From the NCBI GenBank assembly GCA_016787285.1, contig JAEUUV010000101.1, forward strand, positions 1-41,387: DNA of 41,387 nt, in the 5' to 3' direction. The notes below the pieces were generated by a model. That model had not been told where the DNA came from. It saw only the letters and a program-made list of their open reading frames with translations, and did no database searches. The position numbers and the translations under genes were made by a program. The DNA is from Saprospiraceae bacterium. Lineage in GTDB: Bacteria; Bacteroidota; Bacteroidia; Chitinophagales; Saprospiraceae. Shown piece by piece: positions 16,758-25,300 of this stretch; position 1 is the first letter of the stretch, and each line of letters begins with the position of its first letter.

Positions 16758-18407
16758 TTACAACTTACCCCGCTCCACCTCTACAAACCCGAACACTTCC
16801 ACATCAAACAACCCCCGATCCGTCATTTTCAACGCCGGAATAACCGGCAAAGCCAGAAACGACAGCGCCATGAACGGCGCCTTCAGGGCACAATGCAGCG
16901 TGTCTTTCGTCCAGGCGTCCAGCCGGGCGTATTCCCGGGCCAGTTCGTAACCATCCATCGGACTCATCAGCCCGGCAATGGGCAGGGCAAGCACACGCGT
17001 ATCACCGGCGCCGTCGGTGGCGCTGATGCCGCCTTTCGCCTCAATTACGGCGTTGACTGCCGCGCAAAGCGACGCATCATCGGTGCCGACGGCCACGATG
17101 TTGTGCGAGTCGTGTGCTACACTGGAGGCCAGGGCGCCGCGTTGCAGCCCAAATCCGCGGACAAATCCGATGGCGGGCGGGGCGGTGGGATCGTAGCGGT
17201 TCACCACGACAATTTTCAAAACATCGTGGGCAGGGTAGGGGAGCAGCAGCCCGTCCTGCATTCGGGCGTGTCCCTCCTCGCTGCCGGTCACGATTTCACC
17301 GTCCCGGGCGCGGATGATGCGCACGATGCCCGTGCCGTGCCGGGAGGGCAGGTGAAAATCGGCGGGCGATTTCGGCAGCGCGGCAAAGCGATTGGGCGTT
17401 CCGGAGGGCTGGTGTGGAAGGTGGCTTTTGCCGTTTTCGGCCACGCAAACGCCGCCGATCCATGTTTCCAAAACCCGGAAATCGGTCAGGTCGGTTACCC
17501 GGACAAAATCTGCCGGGTCGCCTTCGCGCAGCAAACCCACCGGCAGGCGGTAGTGCTGCACGGGGTTGAGACAGGCAGCCCGCAAGGTGTCGAACAGGTC
17601 GCAACCTTTGGCCACGGCGCGGGCGGAGAGCCGGTCAATGTGGCCGTTCAGCAGGTCGTCGGGGTGCTTGTCGTCGCTGCAAAACATGACCTGCTCGGGG
17701 AACTCGTGCAGCAGGGGCCAAAGTGCCTCGAAGTTTCGGGCGGCGCTGCCCTCGCGGATCAGGATTGTCACACCGAGCAGGGCTTTTTCCCTCCCTTCCT
17801 CGTAGGTGAAGCACTCGTGGTCGGTTGTGATGCCGGCGGCGAAATAGCGGCGGGCATCCTCTCCGCGCAGGCCGGGCGCGTGGCCGTCCACAGGTTTGTC
17901 GAGCCGTTGGGCGGCGGCTATTTTGGCCAAAACCTCTGCGTCGCCGTGCAGCACACCGGGAAAATTCATCATTTCCGAGAGGTAACCGATGGCAGGGTTT
18001 TCGAGCAAATGCGTCACGTCGGTTGCGTCAAGCACGGCGCCGGCCGTTTCAAAACCCGTAGCCGGCACGCAGGAGGGGGCGCCAAAGCAAAATTTCAGAG
18101 GTACGCGACACGCATCGTCGAGCATAAACTGCACGCCCTCCATGCCGAGCACGTTGGCAATTTCGTGCGGATCCGACACTGTGGCGACGGTGCCATGCAC
18201 CACCGCCATGCGGGCAAACTCCACCGGTGGCAACATACTGCTCTCGATGTGGACGTGCGCATCCACAAAACCGGGCAGCAGGAAACCCGCGTCGGCTGGT
18301 GCCTGATCCACTTCTTGTATGCGGCGAATCCGACCGTTTTCAAGCGTGATTTCGGCAGGAAAGATGCGGCGGGCATGGAGGTCAACGAGTCGGGCGCGTA
18401 TTTGCAT
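16758..18407 (-). CDS. ade: Adenine deaminase
   Basis: The product is 549 residues, within the usual range for this family. It converts adenine to hypoxanthine and ammonia in purine salvage, in the cytoplasm. It is an amidohydrolase-superfamily member: metal-binding H51/H53 and E55 in DAHVHIESSM, then DGHAPG, TDHECF and FCSDDKHPDDLL, which are typical Ade signatures. The C-terminal domain carries SVAHDSHNIVAVGTDD. The start at 18407 begins MQIRARLVDL as in homologues. It is transcribed divergently from the hydrolase at 18455 with only 47 nt between the start codons and interleaved promoters. Its stop is 57 nt upstream of the fusion gene's ATG on the same strand, so some readthrough into that cluster is possible. 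Confidence 0.95.
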   Translation of the reverse strand: MQIRARLVDLHARRIFPAEITLENGRIRRIQEVDQAPADAGFLLPGFVDAHVHIESSMLPPVEFARMAVVHGTVATVSDPHEIANVLGMEGVQFMLDDACRVPLKFCFGAPSCVPATGFETAGAVLDATDVTHLLENPAIGYLSEMMNFPGVLHGDAEVLAKIAAAQRLDKPVDGHAPGLRGEDARRYFAAGITTDHECFTYEEGREKALLGVTILIREGSAARNFEALWPLLHEFPEQVMFCSDDKHPDDLLNGHIDRLSARAVAKGCDLFDTLRAACLNPVQHYRLPVGLLREGDPADFVRVTDLTDFRVLETWIGGVCVAENGKSHLPHQPSGTPNRFAALPKSPADFHLPSRHGTGIVRIIRARDGEIVTGSEEGHARMQDGLLLPYPAHDVLKIVVVNRYDPTAPPAIGFVRGFGLQRGALASSVAHDSHNIVAVGTDDASLCAAVNAVIEAKGGISATDGAGDTRVLALPIAGLMSPMDGYELAREYARLDAWTKDTLHCALKAPFMALSFLALPVIPALKMTDRGLFDVEVFGFVEVERGKL

Positions 18408-18416
18408 GGGAAAATC

Positions 18417-18449
18417 TTTGCCCCAAAGGTAGGAACGGCGCTACCTTCG
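18417..18449 (+). promoter_or_regulatory. Promoter of the alpha/beta hydrolase gene at 18455
   Basis: TTTG (18417-18420), 21 nt, then TACCTTCG (18442-18449; one mismatch to TAnnTTTG). The box ends 5 nt before the ATG at 18455, so the mRNA is predicted to be leaderless. Confidence 0.6.
18424..18431 (-). promoter_or_regulatory. -7 box of the adenine deaminase promoter
   Basis: The minus strand reads TACCTTTG, a perfect TAnnTTTG box, ending 16 nt before the ade ATG. It lies inside the spacer of the divergent hydrolase promoter, so the two promoters should exclude each other. No good -33 element is visible on this strand. Confidence 0.55.
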
Positions 18450-18454
18450 CCGCC

Positions 18455-19141
18455 ATGAAAAACCCACTTTTACTGTTGCACGGCGCGCTCGGCTGCGCAG
18501 CGCAGTTCGACGACCTGAAACAGGACTTATCCGCCGACCGGATTTTGTTGGCGCTCGACTTTCCCGGACACGGCGGGGCAAGCACCGATACCGAGTTTTC
18601 CATCGACCGCTTTGCCGAAAGCGTGCTGGCATTTTTGGATAAAAACAGCCTCTCGCAAGTGGATATTTTTGGGTACAGCATGGGCGGCTATGTGGCTTAT
18701 TGGCTGGCCCGGCAGCACCCGGAGCGGGTGGGGCGGATCATCACCCTCGGCACCAAACTAGCCTGGTCGCCGGAAACGGCGGCTCGGGAAACCGCCATGC
18801 TCAATCCGGAAAAGATCGCGGCCAAGGTGCCGGCGTTTGCCCAAATGCTGGCGGACCGTCATGCCCCTGCCGACTGGCAGGCGGTGGTACGGAAAACAGT
18901 GGACTTGCTGCACGACCTGGGGAATGGCGCTGCTTTGGAGCCTGACGATTTCCGGGCGATTGCCTGTCCGGTCGTGGTGGGGCTGGGCGAAGCCGACAAC
19001 ATGGTAACCCGGGAGGAATCGGAACAGGTTGTCGAATGGTTGCCCAATGGGCGTTTCGAGGTACTCCCTGGTGTCAAGCACCCCTTTGAGCAGGTGGATC
19101 AGAAAATGCTGGCGGGCTGGTTGCAGGAATGTTTGGGTTGA
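18455..19141 (+). CDS. Alpha/beta hydrolase
   Basis: The product is 228 residues, a compact alpha/beta-hydrolase fold without a lid insertion of note. The oxyanion region is LLLLHGALG near the N-terminus. The nucleophile elbow is GYSMGG with S75, the acid is D181 (GLGEADNMV) and the base is H209 (GVKHPFEQV), so the catalytic triad is complete. DFPGHGGA matches the usual strand-4 motif. There is no signal peptide, so the enzyme is cytoplasmic. The family includes esterases, MenH-like lyases and hydrolases of C-C bonds; the substrate cannot be assigned. It is divergent from ade. The start is supported by the promoter 5 nt upstream. The 3' end carries the promoter for the sigma factor gene. Confidence 0.9.
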   Translation: MKNPLLLLHGALGCAAQFDDLKQDLSADRILLALDFPGHGGASTDTEFSIDRFAESVLAFLDKNSLSQVDIFGYSMGGYVAYWLARQHPERVGRIITLGTKLAWSPETAARETAMLNPEKIAAKVPAFAQMLADRHAPADWQAVVRKTVDLLHDLGNGAALEPDDFRAIACPVVVGLGEADNMVTREESEQVVEWLPNGRFEVLPGVKHPFEQVDQKMLAGWLQECLG

Positions 19142-19154
19142 GCGTGTAACTTTG
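19121..19154 (+). promoter_or_regulatory. Promoter upstream of the ECF sigma factor gene
   Basis: TTG at 19121-19123 and a perfect -7 box TAACTTTG at 19147-19154, with a rather long 23-nt spacer. It overlaps the end of the hydrolase gene and would give a 5' leader of about 130 nt that includes a 10-bp hairpin. Confidence 0.45.
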
Positions 19155-19201
19155 GCGCTCGTAGGGTTAATGGGAACACGGATTCTACGGAGAACTGCGG
19201 A

Positions 19202-19235
19202 TTTTGCTGCCGCTTGAGAGTCAATGGCAGCAAAA
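19202..19235. repeat. 10-bp hairpin in the sigma factor leader
   Basis: TTTTGCTGCC (19202-19211) and GGCAGCAAAA (19226-19235) are exact reverse complements with a 14-nt loop. No T-run follows on the plus strand, so it is a leader structure or a weak terminator for the hydrolase gene. Confidence 0.5.
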
Positions 19236-19287
19236 CCCCCTGTAACCTAAAACGCCGATTCGGTGTCCTACCCTCCAACAACCAGCA

Positions 19288-19896
19288 ATGAGCCACCGTA
19301 TGGCTGCACCAATTAGCGACGAAATACTGATTCAGCAAGCCTTGGCCGGGCGGCAAAGCGCCTGTTCCATGCTGGTGAAACGATACGAAAAGTACGTCTT
19401 CACGCTGGCGCTGCGTTTTGTCAAAAACCGGGAAGATGCGCACGAAGTGGCACAGGATTGTTTTTTGCGGATGTTTCGCTACATGGCAGATTTTCGGGGC
19501 GATTGCAAGTTCACGACGTGGCTCTACCGGATCGTTTATTCCACCTCTCTGAATCATTTGAGAAAAAAAATGCCTGATATCCATTCGCTTGATGATGCAG
19601 AACGACCTTTGCAACTATCAAGCGAGGCCGTGCCCGATGCATCTGCCGGTCTCGAACGCAACGACCGTAATGCTGCGTTGCGCCGGGCAATTGACATGCT
19701 TTCGCACGACGATGCCGGGATAATCACCCTGTTTTACCTGTATGAACAAAGCCTTGAGGAAATTTGTCAAGTGATGGACCTGACCATGACCAATGCCAAA
19801 ACCAAACTTTGCCGTGCCCGACAACGCCTGCGAGCCATTATGGATGCTAATTTTACCACCGAATTCGACCTTGGAACCAACACGACAACCATCTAA
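19288..19896 (+). CDS. ECF-type RNA polymerase sigma factor
   Basis: The product is 202 residues. Sigma region 2 covers about 30-95 (LVKRYEKYVFTLALRFVKN, then EDAHEVAQDCFLRMF for core binding and CKFTTWLYRIVYSTSLNHLR for -10 recognition). Region 4 covers about 130-185 (LSHDDAGIITLFYLYEQSLE, EEICQVMDLTMTNAKTKLCRARQRL). There is no region 1.1 or 3, as usual for extracytoplasmic-function sigma factors. An internal ATG at codon 5 is an alternative start. The following gene, 31 nt downstream, encodes a two-helix membrane protein that fits the cognate anti-sigma factor. The signal and regulon are unknown. Confidence 0.93.
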   Translation: MSHRMAAPISDEILIQQALAGRQSACSMLVKRYEKYVFTLALRFVKNREDAHEVAQDCFLRMFRYMADFRGDCKFTTWLYRIVYSTSLNHLRKKMPDIHSLDDAERPLQLSSEAVPDASAGLERNDRNAALRRAIDMLSHDDAGIITLFYLYEQSLEEICQVMDLTMTNAKTKLCRARQRLRAIMDANFTTEFDLGTNTTTI

Positions 19897-19917
19897 TTTC
19901 CCAACACGACAACCATC
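19877..19917 (+). repeat. 17-bp direct repeat spanning the sigma factor stop codon
   Basis: CCAACACGACAACCATC occurs at 19877-19893 and again at 19901-19917, 24 nt apart. The first copy encodes the last residues of the sigma factor. The second lies in the gap before the anti-sigma start. It looks like a small local duplication that lengthened the intercistronic gap. Confidence 0.7.
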
Positions 19918-19927
19918 CAACCTCGTT

Positions 19928-20452
19928 ATGGAAAATACATTTGTTTTAACCGACGACCTCCTGTGGGATTATGCCGACGGGTTTCTGACCGGGGCAGAAA
20001 AACAGCAAGTGGAGGAATGCCTGAGCCGGAGCCCGGAATGGCGGGTCAAACTTCAACTGATCCGGGACGAAAAACGCGAACTGGCTGCGCTTCCCATGGA
20101 TAGCCCGTCGCCCGGTTTTGCCGATCGCGTGTTGGCGGCCTGGGCCGTGGAACGCGTAAAATCTACCGCCGAAGCAAAAGGAAACGACTGGGTGATCCGC
20201 TTGATCGCAGTGGTTTTTGTGCTTTTCGTGCTGACGCCGGCCGTTGTCATGGTGGTGGCAGCGCTTCAAATTCCCGCCGCAGAAGCCCCGGCTTTTGAGC
20301 TTCCCCAGATGTCGCTGCCGCTGGAGCAGTGGGATTCCTGGCTGACCAGTCCGGTGCTGTTGATAGGCCTCATGCTGGCCTTTGTCTTCTTCGGGTTGCG
20401 ATTTTTGGACAAATTTTTGTTTCAACGATTGCTGGTGTATAAAGTGGCTTAG
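19928..20452 (+). CDS. Putative membrane anti-sigma factor
   Basis: The product is 175 residues from the ATG at 19928. The open frame extends upstream into the sigma gene but the preceding codons overlap it. The N-terminal ~80 residues are soluble (LTDDLLWDYADGFLTGAEKQ), resembling the cytoplasmic anti-sigma segment in which LW.Y.DG.L...E recurs in Bacteroidota. There is no zinc-binding HxxxCxxC motif. Two transmembrane helices follow: about 91-115 (LIAVVFVLFVLTPAVVMVVA) and about 142-162 (LLIGLMLAFVFFGL). Position directly after the ECF sigma gene is the main argument for the role; the name remains an inference. Confidence 0.75.
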   Translation: MENTFVLTDDLLWDYADGFLTGAEKQQVEECLSRSPEWRVKLQLIRDEKRELAALPMDSPSPGFADRVLAAWAVERVKSTAEAKGNDWVIRLIAVVFVLFVLTPAVVMVVAALQIPAAEAPAFELPQMSLPLEQWDSWLTSPVLLIGLMLAFVFFGLRFLDKFLFQRLLVYKVA

Positions 20453-20551
20453 TAGTTAGGCCCGACACTTTTTTGCCACGCTAAGCCAAGCCACGATACA
20501 CGATCTCTAATTTCAAGGTGTTATAATTATCAAGCAAATAGTGCAAATTCG

Positions 20552-21040
20552 ATGGAGCGCGAAAAGAAGCCCAAACATTTTATTCAGCAACCCGAATATC
20601 CGGGCGGCCCAAAGGAATTGACCAAATTTATTTACGAAAACCTGCGCTATCCGGCCGAAGCGGTAAAAGCCAAAATTGAAGGCTCGGTGTACATGGAATA
20701 CGATATTGACTACCGGGGAAACGTGGTGGAAACACGCATCATCCAGAGCCTCGGCTATGGCTGCGACGAGGAAGCGGCCCGGGTGGTAAAAATGTTGAAA
20801 TTCATGGTCGGCAGAAACCGGGGCATGCGGGTACTTTTTCACCAGAAAGCCCATATCCGGTTCAAACTTCCCAAACCGGTGAAACAGCCGGCGCAACCAC
20901 TGCAACAGCCGGTTCAGGTGCAGTATAACTATGTGACCACGCCGTCTGCTCCTGCAACCACATCCTTGACAGATCAGCCCAAACAGCAGCCGGCTGCGAC
21001 CACCTATTCCTACTCTATTTCATTCAACAACAAGGGGTAG
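20552..21040 (+). CDS. TonB C-terminal-domain protein without membrane anchor
   Basis: The product is 162 residues. Residues ~14-105 match a TonB C-terminal domain: YPGG, then LTKFIYENLRYPAEA, GSVYMEYDIDYRGNV, and DEEAARVVKMLKF. Canonical TonB proteins have an N-terminal transmembrane helix followed by a proline-rich spacer; here the domain starts almost at residue 1, with no signal peptide and no transmembrane helix. A Pro/Gln/Thr-rich tail (about 107-155) follows instead. The protein is thus either cytoplasmic, an unusually started gene, or a stand-alone TonB-C domain. It follows the sigma/anti-sigma pair by 99 nt and ends 1 nt from the convergent purD. Confidence 0.8.
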   Translation: MEREKKPKHFIQQPEYPGGPKELTKFIYENLRYPAEAVKAKIEGSVYMEYDIDYRGNVVETRIIQSLGYGCDEEAARVVKMLKFMVGRNRGMRVLFHQKAHIRFKLPKPVKQPAQPLQQPVQVQYNYVTTPSAPATTSLTDQPKQQPAATTYSYSISFNNKG

Positions 21041-21041
21041 A

Positions 21042-22316
21042 TCACAGGTCTCGACCAATATCGCGCCGAAAGTATTTTCCTTCAAAATGTACCCGTTCCA
21101 CTGCCTGAAGGGATTTTGCTACGGCGTCGGCGGGTGAATTCCCGAACGACGTGATCGCCAGCACCCGGCCACCATTGGTCACGAGTTGGCCATCGCGGAT
21201 TGTGGTGCCCGCATGCAGGTACAAAGAGTCTTCCTCTTTGTCCTGAATTTGAATCGGATCGCCTTTTCGGTAATCGCCGGGGTAGCCGCCGGCAGTGAGC
21301 ATGATCGTTGCAGCGGTTTCGGGAATGATTTCGATTTGCGTCCGATTGAGTTGACCGCCGAGTAAATCCCGAAAAAGATCGCTCAGGTTGTTTTTTAGCC
21401 GGGGTAACACAGCCTCGGTTTCGGGGTCGCCCATGCGGCAGTTGTACTCGATGACGAATGGGTTGCCCCCGACGTTGATCAGTCCGAAAAACACGAAGCC
21501 CTTGTAATCCATGTTTTCAGCGGAAAGCCCTTGCACCGTGGGCCGGATGATTCGGGTTTCCACTTTTTCCCAAAGTTCGGGTGTCACGAAGGGTACGGGT
21601 GAAACGGCGCCCATACCACCGGTATTTGGGCCGGTATCGCCTTCGCCGACGCGTTTGTAGTCCTTTGCTTCGGGTAAAATTTTGAACGTCTTGCCATCGG
21701 TGAGGACAAACACGGAAAACTCGATGCCGGAGAGAAATTCCTCGATGACCACCCGCCGGCTTGCCTCGCCGAACTGGCCGGCAAGCATGGTGCGCAGTGC
21801 GTCAAGCGCTTCAGCCCGGTTGTCGAGAATGAGCACACCTTTGCCCGCAGCCAGTCCGTCGGCTTTGAGCACAAATGGTGGCGACAAGGTTTTGAGAAAA
21901 TCCTCGCCGTCTTCTACCGTTGTCACTTCCCGGTATCGGGCGGTGGGAATGCCGTGGCGTTCCATGAATTTTTTGGCGAAAGCCTTGGAGCCTTCGAGTT
22001 GGGCGCCTGCTGCCGACGGGCCGATCACTCCGATGTCGCGCAGGTCGGGATCGTTCAGGAAATAGTCTACGATACCGCGCACAAGCGGTTCTTCGGGACC
22101 AACGATCACGGTTCCGACGTTGTTTTCGAGTACAAATGCCCGGATGGCGGGAAAGTCGGTGGCGGAAATCGGCACATTGACCCCACATTCGGCGGTGCCG
22201 GCATTTCCCGGAGCGATGAACAGTTGGGTACAACCGGGGTCCAGAGATAATTTCCAGGCGAAAGTATGCTCGCGCCCACCGCCGCCGAGCAGCAGGATAA
22301 TTTTGGGATTACTCAT
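21042..22316 (-). CDS. purD: Phosphoribosylamine--glycine ligase (GAR synthetase)
   Basis: The product is 424 residues, full length. It catalyses the ATP-dependent joining of glycine to 5-phosphoribosylamine, the second step of de novo purine synthesis, in the cytoplasm. Visible signatures are GGGGREH at 11-17, IAPGNAGTA at 34-42, VGPEEPL at 72-78, the ATP-grasp strand KADGLAAGKG at 151-160, and GDTGPNTGGMGA plus NCRMGDPETEA further on. The ATG overlaps the stop codon of the upstream coiled-coil gene by 4 nt (ATGA), implying translational coupling. The 3' end is 1 nt from the convergent TonB-C gene. No other purine biosynthesis gene is adjacent. Confidence 0.97.
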   Translation of the reverse strand: MSNPKIILLLGGGGREHTFAWKLSLDPGCTQLFIAPGNAGTAECGVNVPISATDFPAIRAFVLENNVGTVIVGPEEPLVRGIVDYFLNDPDLRDIGVIGPSAAGAQLEGSKAFAKKFMERHGIPTARYREVTTVEDGEDFLKTLSPPFVLKADGLAAGKGVLILDNRAEALDALRTMLAGQFGEASRRVVIEEFLSGIEFSVFVLTDGKTFKILPEAKDYKRVGEGDTGPNTGGMGAVSPVPFVTPELWEKVETRIIRPTVQGLSAENMDYKGFVFFGLINVGGNPFVIEYNCRMGDPETEAVLPRLKNNLSDLFRDLLGGQLNRTQIEIIPETAATIMLTAGGYPGDYRKGDPIQIQDKEEDSLYLHAGTTIRDGQLVTNGGRVLAITSFGNSPADAVAKSLQAVERVHFEGKYFRRDIGRDL

Positions 22317-25300
22317 TGTTTCTTTTCGTTTTTCTTCGCCTCCTCCTGCAGGCGTTGAAGTTCTGCCTGCGCCTTTGCGATGTCGGCTTGCAGGGTACTG
22401 AGTTGTTGCTGTGCAGAGGTGATTTCCTGTTGTTTTTGAGTAAGTGCCTGTTGGGCCTGAACAAGTTTTTGTTGTTCCTCGCGGATTTTTTCGGCTACAT
22501 CGTTTTTGGTTTTTGCGATCTCGGCAGCGCCTTCGGCCCGGACATCGGCGATACGTTTGGCTTCGTCTTCTCGTGTCTGGGCGACAAGTGCAGCAGCGTC
22601 TTGTTTCGCTTTGTACACGGCTTCGGAGGCTTCTTTTTGAGCGGTAGCGGCTTCTTCGGCTGCCCGTTTGCGAGCCTGTTCGGTGTCGTTGGCGTATTGC
22701 TGACGCTTCTGCTCGGCATCTTTTCGGGCGGCTGCAACTTCTGCTGCGGCCTGTGTGCGCACTTCTTCCATTTCTTTGCGGGCGCGCTCCTGAGTGTCGG
22801 AGACTTCTTTGGCAGCGGCGGCTTTTTTGTCCGCGACCTCTTTGTTGGTCAGGGCGATGGCCTCGAGGGCTTGTTGTTTAGTGGCGGCTACTTCGCGGGC
22901 CGAGGTTTCTTTGGCTTTTGCGATTTCAGCAGCGGCCTCTTCTTTGGCTTTGGCAATGTTTTCGACACTTTCCTGCCGGGCGCGTGCAGCAGTTTCTTTG
23001 GCTGTTTTGACCTCTTCGGCAGTCTGCTGGTTGGTATTTGCTATTTCCTGTGCGGCGCGTTCGCGTGCGTTGGCAAGTTCAGTGGCGAGCCGCTGGCGCT
23101 CCTGTGCGGCGCTTTCGCGCGACATGCGGATGCTGTCGGCTTCGGCTGTTTTGATGGCAGCGATGGACTGTGCGCTTTGGCGTTTGGCTTCGGCCACGGA
23201 GTTGGCCGATTCCTGTTGGGCGCGCACCTGTGCTTCCCGGGCGGCCTGAATTTCTTTGGCGGCATTCTCGCGGGCGGCGGCAATTTCAGCGGCTGCTTTT
23301 TCGCGGGATGTCATAACTTCCTGCGCCGATGCATTGGTGGTTTCCTGTTGTTTTTTCTTTGCTTCGGCTATGGCTGCTGCGGCTTCCTGCTGGATTTGTG
23401 CCATGCGTTGATCGGCTGTCTGTTTGGAGGAATTGACCTCCTCGGCATACTTTTTTTGTGCCTGATCGGCATTGGCATTGGCGGACAAAACTTTTTCGCG
23501 GGCTTCTTCCTGGGCTTTGGCAACCTCTTGAAGGCTGCGTTCGCGGGCTTTCAATACCTCATCGGCGCTTTCCTGCCTGATTTTTGCTTCTTTTTCTTTG
23601 GCGGCAGCAACGGTTTTGGCCAGCTCTTCCTGGATTTTCGCGATTTCTTCGGCTGCGCGCTGGCGGGCCGTTTGTACGGCGGTAGCGATGGAATCGCGTT
23701 GGGCCTGGGCGCGTGCCTGGGCGTCGGCGATGGCTTTGGTTGCTTCGTCCTGCACCTGCTGGACGCTCTGGGCGGCGCGTTGGCGGCTGTCGGCTACTTC
23801 TTTGGCAATACTTGCTTTGTCGGCTTCGGCCTTTTCGCGCTGGAACTGCACGTCTTTCCGGACTTGCTCGATTTCGTTGGCAGCGCGTTTTTTGGCTTCG
23901 GCCACTTCCAGTGCGCTGGATTCTTTTTGTTTGGCCACGTTTTCGCGCAAGTCGGCAAGTTCGGCGGCGCTGTTTTGTTCGAACAGGGCTTTTTCCTCGG
24001 CTGATTTGCGGCGCGATTCGGAAACCTCGTTGGCAAGGCGCTGTTTTTCGAGCACCGAGTTTTCGCGCATTTTGGCTACCTCGTTGGCGGTTTCTTCGCG
24101 GATTTTGAGTATTTCATCGGAGGCCGTACGTTTGGCGCCTTGTACGTCTTCAGCCGTTTTGCCTTTTTCCTGTTCGGCCAATTTGCGGGCGTCGGCGATG
24201 ACTTTGGCATTTTCATCCCGGATGCGTTTGAGTTCGTCTTCGGCGTTGCCGCGCGCCGAGGCGATTTCGTCGGCATACTGGAGTTTGGCCTGGTCAATAC
24301 GCTCCTTGATTTTGGCTAATTCAACCGCAGCGTTGTCGCGGGCTTTTTGAATTTCTTCAGCCGAGGCAAGCCGGGCTTTTTGGATATCCTCGCTGGCTTT
24401 TCGGCGCTCTTCTTCCACATTCAGGTTAATGCGGGCAACGACGGAATCGGCTTTGCTACGATTTTCAGTGATAATCGCCTGGGTTTCTGCCTTGCTTTTT
24501 TCAATTTCGGCCAGACTGGCTTTGCGGGCTTCCAGTACTTCATTGGCGTATTCGAGTTTTTTCTGGTTGGCGGCCTCCCGTGCAGCGGCCACTTCCTGTT
24601 GCAGTTGAGCTTTGATGGTTTCGCCCTTTTCTTTTTCGGCTTTTATTTCGGCACGGATGGTCTCTTTGGTTTTTTCCAGTTCGCTGCGCAGGTTGGTGAC
24701 TTCGTCGTCGCTCACGGCAGCATTGCTGGGTTTGGAGCCGGGTTTTGCAGTGCCGGCTGCGGGTTTGCCCTGAGCGGTAGCGCCGGGTTTGGGTGTTTCT
24801 GCCGCACCGTCGGCACTTGAAGCCGGACGATTTTTGCGTTCGATTTCGGCGCCGGGCGTGTTTTTTACCGCGGATACGACGAGCGTATTGTTGAAGCAAT
24901 TGCAGAGGTTTCTGAATTCGCTTTGCCGGTTGGGGTTAATGGTGAACTTATACTTCTGGCGTTCCACAAAATTGATGAAATGCACGTCGGTGATGGTCGT
25001 GCCGGCCAGCCATTGGATTGCGTCCAGGTCGAGTTGCAGGTTGTTGCGGTGGGTAGGTACGTTGCCGGGTACCACTTCGCCCAGCGACACAAACTTGTAT
25101 ATGCGCTCTTTTCCGGTGAAATCAATAAAAACAACCTGATCGTCCTGATTGAATTCCGTACCGCCGATGGAGGTCATGGTCGCATAAATGCCCTTTTCAT
25201 CGGTGATGAAGGAGATGGTGTAACTGTAGCCGCCCCGCACCACAATGGTGGTGTTGTCGGTACGAACAATCTGGATGTTGGATATGGTTTTATTTTCCTT

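Noticed and set aside
16893-18458. A 521-codon open frame on the plus strand
   Set aside because: It is antisense to adenine deaminase, which has full family signatures.
22316-24004. A 562-codon Phe/Gly/Leu-rich plus-strand open frame resembling a membrane protein
   Set aside because: It is the complement of the Ala/Glu/Lys-rich coiled coil, whose codon bias keeps the other strand open.
22700-24700. Repeated short DNA words suggesting a CRISPR-like or satellite repeat
   Set aside because: They follow codons of the coiled coil; spacing varies and there are no constant repeats with unique spacers.
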